Of a stretch of DNA of 64,000 nt, positions 57,420-64,000 are shown piece after piece (within the stretch, counting starts at the first letter, position 1; each line of letters begins with the position of its first letter). The stretch covers positions 186,001-250,000 of the forward strand of contig CBDDHW010000001.1 in the NCBI GenBank assembly GCA_965228575.1. Direction: 5' to 3'. The translations under genes were made by a program, and so were the position numbers. The notes under the pieces are model-generated. The model did not search any database. It was not told where the DNA came from and saw only the letters and a program-made list of their open reading frames with translations. This DNA comes from UBA11612 sp965228575. Its GTDB lineage: Bacteria; Pseudomonadota; Alphaproteobacteria; Rhodospirillales; Rhodospirillaceae.

Positions 57420-58379
57420 TTACTCAGGCGTAGGTTGTTGCGGGAGTCCTCGAATACGAAGTCGCCGTACGTGTCGTGGGTCTCCATCCAAGACTTCAAA
57501 TTCGAGTCCAGAAGGGTGCCTGACCAACTCACCGCGACCTGGAACGCGTCCGGCTAATCGCGCGACAAGGCCGCCTAAGGTGTCAGCCTCTTGCTGCTCT
57601 TCCTCTGTAAAAATAACGCCATGTTTGCTGCTAAAATCGATCAATGTCACCCGCGCGTTAGCAAGTACAGTGCCATCATTACGCTGGACCATCTCCGGGG
57701 TTTCGTCTTCGTCATGCTCGTCCTCGATTTCGCCAACAATCTGTTCCACCACATCTTCAATCGTAAGGAGACCATCAATACCACCATATTCATCCACAAC
57801 CATCGCCATGTGAGTCCGCTTTAGTCGCATCTCCAAAAGTAAGTCCATTACGCGAACTGCAGGAGATACGAAGAGCGCTGGACGGATGGTTTCCATCAGG
57901 TGTTTTGGCGACTCTTCCTGTGGGGTCACGTCGTTTTCGGGAGCCGATGCGCCTGGGAGCTTGCTGGTAGCAAGTATGGCGAGATCCTTGATATGTACGA
58001 AACCCGCGACGTCATCGAGCGTTTCGCGGTATACAGGAAAGCGGGAATGGCCTTCTTTGACCAGGAGCAACAAGACTTCGGAAAGTGGCGTATCAACGTC
58101 TACAGCTACGATATCGGCTCGCGGTACCATTATGTCAGCCGCGGTGACATCCCGTAGCTTTAAAACATTTGCAAGAAGAAGCCGTTCGTTTGGATCGATC
58201 GTTGCTTCTTCGTCGGGGTTTTCTTCGAATCGCTCTTCAATAAGTTCTTCTATAACCTCGCGGACCGTTTCACCCTCGCTCCCTTCAGGAGCGAACATCC
58301 GCTTCAACTTTCTAAGAAACTTCGGACGATGGTCACCTACGCCCTCTTGGGAAGGCTGCGGTTGCTGGGTATCACTCAT
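57420..58379 (-). CDS. CorC/HlyC-family CBS-domain protein
   Basis: A 319-aa soluble protein without a DUF21 membrane domain. Two CBS domains (about 70-200: DIMVPRADIVAVDVDTPLSE; MVVDEYGGIDGLLTIEDVVE) and a C-terminal CorC_HlyC transporter-associated domain (ADTLGGLVARLAGRVPGRGE). It is similar in layout to E. coli CorC/YbeX and sits in the same miaB-phoH-ybeY-corC-lnt order. Often linked to Mg/Co efflux; recent work on YbeX points to ribosome assembly. Confidence 0.9.
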   Translation of the reverse strand: MSDTQQPQPSQEGVGDHRPKFLRKLKRMFAPEGSEGETVREVIEELIEERFEENPDEEATIDPNERLLLANVLKLRDVTAADIMVPRADIVAVDVDTPLSEVLLLLVKEGHSRFPVYRETLDDVAGFVHIKDLAILATSKLPGASAPENDVTPQEESPKHLMETIRPALFVSPAVRVMDLLLEMRLKRTHMAMVVDEYGGIDGLLTIEDVVEQIVGEIEDEHDEDETPEMVQRNDGTVLANARVTLIDFSSKHGVIFTEEEQQEADTLGGLVARLAGRVPGRGELVRHPSGLEFEVLDGDPRHVRRLRIRGLPQQPTPE

Positions 58380-58984
58380 TTTTTTGCTCGTGTATGAGAA
58401 GCCCTGCCTTCGGGCAAAAGGCGCGTTTGTTTGGCGACTTGTTTGCTCACCTCAATTTCCGCATATGGGTTCGCCAACCCGAGCTGCGCGAGAATTCTTA
58501 TTTCCAATGATTCCATTTTCTTCGCGTCAGTATTAGTCACGTGATCATAACCTAAAAGATGTAAAACGCCATGCACCACCATGTGGGAAAGATGAGCTTG
58601 AAATGGCTTGCCCAAAAAGCGTGCTTCCTTTTCTACTACTCCGTACGCGAGAGCAATATCGCCGAGTAATACCGGAGCATTCGGTATTGGAGTGTCACCT
58701 GGGGAAAAGCACGGAAAAGACAACACATTTGTTGGTTTATCTATGGCGCGAAATTTGCGATTCAATCGCTGCAACGAATGATTTGTTCCCAGCGTAATGC
58801 CCACTTCGATGGATTCGTTGCCCCTGAGTTTAAAGCGCGCTTTGATATTTGAATTTTCCATTGCCGCGACTGCCGCGCGCTTTACACATGCTGAGGTCGT
58901 TCGAAGCTTACGAATCCAAGCGCGAGACCCGAACGTAACATGAATAGTTAGATTTCCTGGCGATCGTCGCGATGCGCGTTTCAT
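58376..58984 (-). CDS. ybeY: endoribonuclease YbeY
   Basis: A 202-aa metalloprotein with the zinc motif HMVVHGVLHLLGYDH and NVLSFPCFSPGD, acting in 16S rRNA 3' processing and ribosome quality control. It overlaps corC by 4 nt (ATGA) and touches the phoH stop. Both ends are longer than in E. coli YbeY (155 aa). Confidence 0.93.
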   Translation of the reverse strand: MKRASRRSPGNLTIHVTFGSRAWIRKLRTTSACVKRAAVAAMENSNIKARFKLRGNESIEVGITLGTNHSLQRLNRKFRAIDKPTNVLSFPCFSPGDTPIPNAPVLLGDIALAYGVVEKEARFLGKPFQAHLSHMVVHGVLHLLGYDHVTNTDAKKMESLEIRILAQLGLANPYAEIEVSKQVAKQTRLLPEGRASHTRAKK

Positions 58985-59982
58985 TATGATGTTTTGGATG
59001 CCTTCCGGGCGGCGTCACGTGCGTCGTAGGCCGATACAATTCGCGTAACAAGATCATGTCGAACAACATCATCTCGATTGAAAGTGATAGTTGACACGCC
59101 GTCGGTGTTTTTCAAAATTTCCAGAGCATCGGCCAAGCCAGACTTTACTCCGGCAGGAAGGTCAATCTGTGTTAGATCTCCGGTTACCACCATGTGAGAA
59201 TTTTCACCCATACGCGTAAGCGCCATCTTCATTTGCACAGGTGTTGTATTTTGAGCTTCATCGAGAATGATAAATGCGTTGCTCAAAGTACGTCCGCGCA
59301 TGAACGCGAGCGGCGCAACTTCTATGTCACCGGCAAGTAAAAGCTTCTCGACCTGATCACCGGGCAGCATTTCGTATAGAGCGTCATACAAGGGTCGAAG
59401 GTAGGGATCTACTTTTTCACGCATATCGCCAGGAAGGAAACCAAGACGTTCACCTGCTTCAACGGCCGGACGGGAGAGGATAATTCGGTCAATCTGACCA
59501 GTAAGTTTCATTTCCACCGCGCGCGCTACTGCTAAATATGTCTTTCCGGTTCCTGCGGGTCCAAGCGCGAATACGAGCTCATGGGAGTTTAAAACCTGTA
59601 GGTAATTAGCTTGGCCTTTTGAGCGCGGCGATATATGTCGCTTGCGCGTGCGAATCGTATAGTTACTCTCCAGTGCGTCGGACCCGGAATTAACCATGCG
59701 TGCCGCTCCGTCTATATCCCCGCTCTCGATGGGGTGTCCCTGAAAGAGTCTTTCATACAGACGCACTATAACATTTTTCGCTAAAGAGGCTTTGTCTCTA
59801 GGTCCCTCAACGACGATTGTATTGCTACTCAGGTGCAGTCCAACGCTGAAGCGTTTCTCAAGACGCGCTAAGTTTGAATTGTGGGGACCAACTAATTGTT
59901 GAACCAATGCGTTGTCTGAGAATATGCACTCCAAAGAAACGCGCTGTTCTTCTGTGGGTTTAACCAAGGCTACATCAGGCAT
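58984..59982 (-). CDS. PhoH-family ATPase
   Basis: A 332-aa PhoH/YbeZ protein. N-terminal KH-like region (about 20-110). Walker A LGPAGTGKTYLAVARAVE is at about 150, RLGFLPGDMREKVDPYLRP follows, and Walker B AFIILDEAQNTTP. It works with YbeY in RNA metabolism. Start overlaps the miaB stop by 8 nt. Confidence 0.93.
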   Translation of the reverse strand: MPDVALVKPTEEQRVSLECIFSDNALVQQLVGPHNSNLARLEKRFSVGLHLSSNTIVVEGPRDKASLAKNVIVRLYERLFQGHPIESGDIDGAARMVNSGSDALESNYTIRTRKRHISPRSKGQANYLQVLNSHELVFALGPAGTGKTYLAVARAVEMKLTGQIDRIILSRPAVEAGERLGFLPGDMREKVDPYLRPLYDALYEMLPGDQVEKLLLAGDIEVAPLAFMRGRTLSNAFIILDEAQNTTPVQMKMALTRMGENSHMVVTGDLTQIDLPAGVKSGLADALEILKNTDGVSTITFNRDDVVRHDLVTRIVSAYDARDAARKASKTS

Positions 59983-61396
59983 GCGCTGCTATTTCCTCTC
60001 GTGTATCGGCCCACACAGCATCCAAACTGAAAGATTCTGCTGAGGTGATCGTTAGCGGCGCTATAGATCCAATGTGTTTACGGTCTGCTATAATATGAAC
60101 GGGTTGTAGATATGGACTTCGGCCTACCAATTGTCCTGAATGACGAGCGGGCCCTGTTAGCAACACATTCATGGTTTGCCCAACACAATTAGCATTGAAA
60201 GCTCTGAGCTGATGATCGAGCAACGTCTGTAGGGTCAATAGCCGTTCCGCTTTAATTTCTTCTGGCACCTGGTTTGTCATTGCGGCCGCTGGAGTGCCCG
60301 GGCGCGCGCTGTATTTAAAAGAAAACGACTGTGCGAATTTTACCGTACCAACTAAATCCAAAGTATCCGCAAAATCACCTTCAGTTTCACCTGGCGCGCC
60401 AACAATAAAATCTGATGACAGAGCAATGTCGGGGCGAGCATTCCTTAGTTGATCAACGACGCGAAGATATTCTTCGCGCGTATGGCCACGGTTCATTGCT
60501 TGTAAAATTTTATCCGACCCAGTTTGTACCGGGAGGTGCAAAAATGGCATGAGCTGTGGGACATCTCTATGCGCTAAAATCAATTCATCGTCCATATCGC
60601 GAGGATGGGATGTTGTATAACGAATGCGTGCAAGCCCATCTATTTCTGCTAACGCGAGAATAAGGCGTCCGAGACCCCATGTTCGACTTGAGCCAAAGTG
60701 AGAACCTTCAATTGGCGCATCTCCATGATATGCGTTGACGTTTTGTCCGAGTAGCGTGATTTCAACAGCGCCGCTTTTCACAAGGGCGCGGGCTTCATCG
60801 AGAATACCGGCCGCAGGACGTGAATACTCTGCGCCTCGCGTGTAAGGGACGACGCAAAAAGTACAAAACTTATCGCAGCCTTCTTGAACCGAAAGGAAAG
60901 CGGTTGGGCCTTCGGCGACGGGCTGAGGTAAAGAGTCAAATTTTGGCTCCGGCGGAAACTCAGTATCGAGTACAGCATCTTCGTCACATGCCTTGCGAAC
61001 GGTCCGGGCGACCATTTCTGGTAAACGATGGTAGGTCTGAGGCCCCAACACAATATCAACGAATGGCGCTCGCGATAATATCTCGGCGCCTTCCGCTTGC
61101 GCCACGCAGCCAGCAACAGCGAGAATCATTTTGCCGCCATTAGATTCTTTTTGAACCTTTAGGGGTCGAATACGCCCTAAGTCCGAAAAAACTTTCTCAG
61201 CAGCTTTCTCACGGATATGGCACGTGTTCAGAATGACCATATCTGCGTCGTCAATGGTCTCAGTGAATCTATAACCAAATGGAAAAAGAACATCAGCCAT
61301 GCGTTTTGAATCGTAAACGTTCATCTGACATCCATAAGTTTTGATGAACAGTTTTTTTCGCGTAGTTGGGTCGATGGTTTTTTCGTCGTGATTCAT
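59975..61396 (-). CDS. miaB: tRNA-2-methylthio-N6-dimethylallyladenosine synthase
   Basis: A 473-aa radical-SAM methylthiotransferase. The N-terminal UPF0004 Cys residues lie in TYGCQMNVYDS, LNTCHIREKA and VAGCVAQAEG. The radical SAM cluster is EGCDKFCTFCVVPYTRG. A C-terminal TRAM domain ends the protein. Full length. It is the first gene of the miaB-phoH-ybeY-corC-lnt run. Confidence 0.96.
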   Translation of the reverse strand: MNHDEKTIDPTTRKKLFIKTYGCQMNVYDSKRMADVLFPFGYRFTETIDDADMVILNTCHIREKAAEKVFSDLGRIRPLKVQKESNGGKMILAVAGCVAQAEGAEILSRAPFVDIVLGPQTYHRLPEMVARTVRKACDEDAVLDTEFPPEPKFDSLPQPVAEGPTAFLSVQEGCDKFCTFCVVPYTRGAEYSRPAAGILDEARALVKSGAVEITLLGQNVNAYHGDAPIEGSHFGSSRTWGLGRLILALAEIDGLARIRYTTSHPRDMDDELILAHRDVPQLMPFLHLPVQTGSDKILQAMNRGHTREEYLRVVDQLRNARPDIALSSDFIVGAPGETEGDFADTLDLVGTVKFAQSFSFKYSARPGTPAAAMTNQVPEEIKAERLLTLQTLLDHQLRAFNANCVGQTMNVLLTGPARHSGQLVGRSPYLQPVHIIADRKHIGSIAPLTITSAESFSLDAVWADTREEIAAHA

Positions 61397-61470
61397 ATGC
61401 TTCGCGAGGAATTTTTTAAGGTCGGTCTATTATTTCGCTCGGCTGGTATTAGCGATTTGTTTCCATAAAT

Positions 61471-61500
61471 GCAAAGAAAGGCGACCCTTTTGGGTCGTCT
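61471..61500 (-). terminator. Rho-independent terminator after the acyltransferase
   Basis: On the minus strand CGACCC-AAAA-GGGTCG (61497-61482) is followed by CCTTTCTTT. It overlaps the stop codon of the acyltransferase and separates it from miaB. Confidence 0.75.
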
Positions 61501-62255
61501 CAGGGTGTATGGTGGGAGCGCCCGGCAAGTAGTAAAGCCATTCCATCACTGCAGACCTTTTCACAATGTGAGGCCAATGCTTTGCGGTGAGGAAAATCTG
61601 CGCGGGACACCGGCTTATGAAACGTAATTTCTACGGTGATTACCCCCAATTTAGCGATATGCCAAAGATGAGGCATAAGTTCCATATCGCCAAACCACGC
61701 AAAAAAAGAACGCCAACCCAATCCAATAGGTAGACCATTTAGCCGAGTGTAGGCCATCGATACCGGCTGAACGATTACAGGTTCCATGCGACCGTTCCGC
61801 CCTGTTATGTGCCGTTCTGCTACTGTAAAGAGTGCGCTTTTGAACGGGAGCATGCGAGTGCCGTCGCCAGACGTTGCTTCCGGGAACATGATCAGCGCTT
61901 CTCCGCTCTCAAGGCGCTCCTGGATTTGATCGCGCGCTATGCCAGTAGCGGCGCGCCGGCGATCTACAAAAATGGATCGCCCCGCTTTAGCCATAAATCC
62001 GAAAATTGGCCACTTTGCGATATCAGCTTTGGCAACAAAAGCACCTTCGACTGCAGAGCCAAGTGCGATGATATCCAGGTAGGAAATATGATTGCATACC
62101 ACGAGTTGTGGTCGTCCCGGACTCTGCAAGCCCTGAGTTACGATTCTCAATCCGAGAATTCGCGCCATGACCTTGTAGTGCCAAAGTCGATAGCGTCCGC
62201 CGTCATTTCCAAAGGCAGTGAGTGTTCTTGTGGCGCCGGTTGAAAATACCATCAT
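61500..62255 (-). CDS. olsA: 1-acylglycerol-3-phosphate / lyso-ornithine lipid acyltransferase (PlsC family, probable OlsA)
   Basis: A 251-aa acyltransferase. The catalytic NHISYLD (HX4D) is at about residues 55-61, with FVDRRRAATG and EALIMFPEATSGDG at the acceptor site. It lies 74 nt after an OlsB-type gene on the same strand, so it may be OlsA, which completes ornithine lipid. The frame is open upstream (SIVGSLRLIAAAG, hydrophobic) but has no ATG, GTG or TTG before 62255; a start at ATT is possible and would give the usual membrane N-terminus. A general PlsC role cannot be excluded. Confidence 0.75.
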   Translation of the reverse strand: MMVFSTGATRTLTAFGNDGGRYRLWHYKVMARILGLRIVTQGLQSPGRPQLVVCNHISYLDIIALGSAVEGAFVAKADIAKWPIFGFMAKAGRSIFVDRRRAATGIARDQIQERLESGEALIMFPEATSGDGTRMLPFKSALFTVAERHITGRNGRMEPVIVQPVSMAYTRLNGLPIGLGWRSFFAWFGDMELMPHLWHIAKLGVITVEITFHKPVSRADFPHRKALASHCEKVCSDGMALLLAGRSHHTP

Positions 62256-62329
62256 ACCCGCCGCGGCTATTAGCCGAAGGCTCCCAACAATCGAGCCAGT
62301 CCAGGTAGTAGGTAGTGTAGGTGAAGGTG

Positions 62330-63229
62330 CTACGAGGCTGTTTTGAATGGCGAAACCTCTTGACGTTCACCGAGATCGTAATGACGTGTGTAGCGCTTAG
62401 CGATTAAATCGGTCTTTACGATAATGCAGACATCAGTCGTATTAAATTGATGGTCAATAACCGCGCCATCTCCCACAAAACCGCCAACGCGCAAATATCC
62501 CTTCAGCAGCGGGGGGAGGCTAGCGAGCGCACGCCGAGGGTTGATCTCATTTTTTGGTCGCATGCACATGTTTGTATAGCGTTCTGGCAGTGCATGAGTG
62601 CGAATTGCTTCTGGCGCCAGATGATAATGATAAAGGTATGACAGCTGAGTCGAAAGTTGATCGGGATTAGTGCCAGGGAGACTCGCACAACCAAACATCA
62701 ATTTAATGTCGTGGACGTTTGAGTACTCGGCGATCCCTCGCCACAGAAGTTGCATTGTAGCGCGGTCTCTGTAGTTCGCATCGACGCAGCTGCGGCCAAG
62801 CTCCATCAAAGCACCTGGAAACGCCAGCAACGCCCCGATATCATATTCAGCGGCGGTATAAAATGAGCCGACTTCTTTGGCATGTTCCCGGCGCATAAAA
62901 CGGTATGTGCCGACAACTCGTTCTTCTCGGTCCCGACTACGGTCTAAAACGACAAGGTGATCGCACGTCGCGTCAAAGCGATCAAAGTCGCGTTGTATAG
63001 TTTCCATTTCTGGCAACGGGCATGCGCCCATCTCATCATAAAATACTCTATATCTTAGAGCTTGTGCAGCATCGACCTCTGAACTGCTAGTAGCCAAGCG
63101 AATAATTTGATCTCCCGCAATAATCGGCTCGAATGCGCGTGCGCGCGATGCTTCAGATGAAGAGTCGAGGTTAGTCGTTGGTGCTGGTCTGGGTTTCGAG
63201 ATTTCAAGATGGGGATAAAGGGCCGTCAT
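62330..63229 (-). CDS. olsB: GNAT-family N-acyltransferase, OlsB-type (ornithine N-acyltransferase)
   Basis: A 299-aa protein of the hemolysin-like/OlsB acyltransferase family. AQALRYRVFYDEMGACPLP, DATCDHLVVLD, RVVGTYRFMRREHA, ELGRSCVDANYRDRATMQLLW (shown as ELGRSCVDANYRDRA) and FGCASLPGTNPD are its hallmarks. OlsB attaches a 3-hydroxyacyl chain to ornithine, the first step of phosphate-free ornithine lipids. The adjacent PlsC-family gene supports this. It lies between the acyltransferase and fur. Confidence 0.82.
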   Translation of the reverse strand: MTALYPHLEISKPRPAPTTNLDSSSEASRARAFEPIIAGDQIIRLATSSSEVDAAQALRYRVFYDEMGACPLPEMETIQRDFDRFDATCDHLVVLDRSRDREERVVGTYRFMRREHAKEVGSFYTAAEYDIGALLAFPGALMELGRSCVDANYRDRATMQLLWRGIAEYSNVHDIKLMFGCASLPGTNPDQLSTQLSYLYHYHLAPEAIRTHALPERYTNMCMRPKNEINPRRALASLPPLLKGYLRVGGFVGDGAVIDHQFNTTDVCIIVKTDLIAKRYTRHYDLGERQEVSPFKTAS

Positions 63230-63315
63230 GCGCTCTCCGCATTAGTACTTGTCTCGCAAACTGGGGACCATTTCTCAAAGGATGTATCGTAAACAAACAG
63301 ACACAACATGTCGTG

Positions 63316-63753
63316 TTATGTTTCTGTTTCGTCCTCGGCATCAATCGGAACGACATATAACTCAAGTTTGTGGCCTACGAGTTTGTATCCATGGGCAGCA
63401 GCAACTTCACTTTGCAATCGCTCAATATCGTCATTGCGAAATTCAATAACCTTACCCGAGCGCATATCAATAAGGTGATCATGATGAGTCGTAGGTGTTT
63501 CCTCATAACGTGAACGTCCGTCGCCGAATTCGTGGCGCTTGACGATATCAGCCTCCTCAAAAAGACGCATGGTCCGGTAAACAGTCGCTATTGAAATCCG
63601 GGCATCCTCTGCGAGAGAGCGGCGATGAACTTCTTCGACATCGGGATGGTCTGTGGCATCGGAGAGCACACGCGCGATGACACGGCGCTGCTCAGTCATC
63701 TTCATGCCCTTTTCGACGCAAAGTCGCTCAATAGGGGAAACTTCTTGTGTCAT
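63316..63753 (-). CDS. Fur-family transcriptional regulator
   Basis: A 145-aa ferric-uptake-type regulator with winged helix (EQRRVIARVLSDATDHPDVE; SIATVYRTMRLFEEADIV) and the metal site TTHHDHLIDMRSGKVIEF. It lacks the C-terminal CxxC pairs, as in the alphaproteobacterial Fur/Mur branch, so it may sense manganese or iron. About 98 nt separate it from the mucR fragment upstream. Confidence 0.9.
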   Translation of the reverse strand: MTQEVSPIERLCVEKGMKMTEQRRVIARVLSDATDHPDVEEVHRRSLAEDARISIATVYRTMRLFEEADIVKRHEFGDGRSRYEETPTTHHDHLIDMRSGKVIEFRNDDIERLQSEVAAAHGYKLVGHKLELYVVPIDAEDETET

Positions 63754-63851
63754 TTTTTCCAGGCCACATCAGTGCGCATCGGTAAACTATTTCCCATAGG
63801 CATATCATAGGTACGCGGTCATATACTTAAAAGTCTAACACAGGAAAGAAG

Positions 63852-64000
63852 TTACTGTTTGCTAGGCCTCCCAGTCGTTCCTAAACCAATCTTTTTTGCC
63901 AAACTGGATCTGTGGCGTGCGTAAGTTGGTGCGACCATTGGGTAATCGGCCGCCAAACCCCATTTCTCACGATATTGCTCCGGAGTCATTCCATACGCTG
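63852..64000 (-). CDS. MucR/Ros-family transcriptional regulator, C-terminal part (cut by window end)
   Basis: On the minus strand the frame enters at the window edge and reads AYGMTPEQYREKWGLAADYP, then MVAPTYARHRSSLAKKIGLG, ending TTGRPSKQ and a TAA (63854-63852). YGxTPExYRxKWGL and MVAPxYAxxRSxLAKKIGLG are the conserved end of the MucR/Ros zinc-finger regulators of Alphaproteobacteria. The zinc finger itself lies beyond the window. Confidence 0.92.
   Translation of the reverse strand, partial: AYGMTPEQYREKWGLAADYPMVAPTYARHRSSLAKKIGLGTTGRPSKQ

Noticed and set aside
1..64000. tRNA, rRNA, CRISPR array or prophage.
   Set aside because: No cloverleaf-like T-arm sequences, regularly spaced repeats with unique spacers, or phage structural genes were noticed on reading both strands; a covariance-model scan was not possible here.

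Overview
The window is a stretch of chromosome from an alphaproteobacterium, probably of Rhodospirillales-like affinity. The evidence is gene content and order: mnmG-rsmG-parA-parB followed by convergent holA-lptE-leuS and a DUF3576 lipoprotein; a rimP-nusA-ylxR-infB-rbfA-truB-rpsO-pnp block; a miaB-phoH-ybeY-corC-lnt-xre-metK-trmB block; olsB/olsA-type ornithine-lipid genes; a MucR/Ros regulator; and a GTTC-N7-GTTC LexA box at mmcB. Base composition looks close to even. No rRNA, tRNA or CRISPR array was seen.

Layout. 1-7 kb: a possible small ORF with a terminator, an MFS exporter, mnmG, rsmG (two perfect parS sites lie inside its 5' coding region), parA, parB, and holA on the other strand. 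7-11 kb: lptE, leuS and a DUF3576 lipoprotein, all on the minus strand. 11-14.6 kb: three outer-membrane beta-barrel genes, the first an OprP/OprO-type porin behind a very regular PhoB-box-like repeat. 14.6-18 kb: thiE-like, yggS, an L,D-transpeptidase, an orphan OmpR-type response regulator and an XRE regulator. 18-22 kb: hisB-hisH-hisA-hisF-hisE and a HIT-family gene, then a cupin.

22-27 kb is the accessory part. comM (yifB) is split into a 5' piece (26385-27110) and a 3' piece (22070-22745) by a 3.6-kb transposon with about 24-bp inverted repeats and an IS1595-family transposase. The element carries a membrane protein of unknown function, a DUF6471 protein divergent from the transposase with repeated operator-like sites between them, a small protein coupled to the transposase, and a Panacea-type (DUF4065/SocA-like) antitoxin overlapping an unrecognised presumptive toxin. 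About 40 codons of comM are missing at the junction and there is no target duplication, so the insertion was followed or accompanied by a deletion.

27-43 kb: mscS, gshB, a SirB1-type protein, yraN and rsmI, divergent from a LpoA/LppC-type lipoprotein; a Ysc84 protein; two tandem degenerate GGDEF-EAL proteins; UDP-glucuronate decarboxylase and hldE (cell-surface sugars) with an I78-type inhibitor lipoprotein; LexA-controlled mmcB; a PanD with a long C-terminal tail; a GNAT; a nitronate monooxygenase-like protein; and a GDPD. 43-64 kb is almost entirely minus-strand housekeeping genes: pnp-rpsO-truB-rbfA-infB-ylxR-nusA-rimP, then trmB, metK, xre, lnt, corC, ybeY, phoH, miaB, olsA, olsB, fur and the 3' end of mucR. 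The translation and RNA-processing genes form the usual rimP-to-pnp operon. The two XRE proteins are paralogues.
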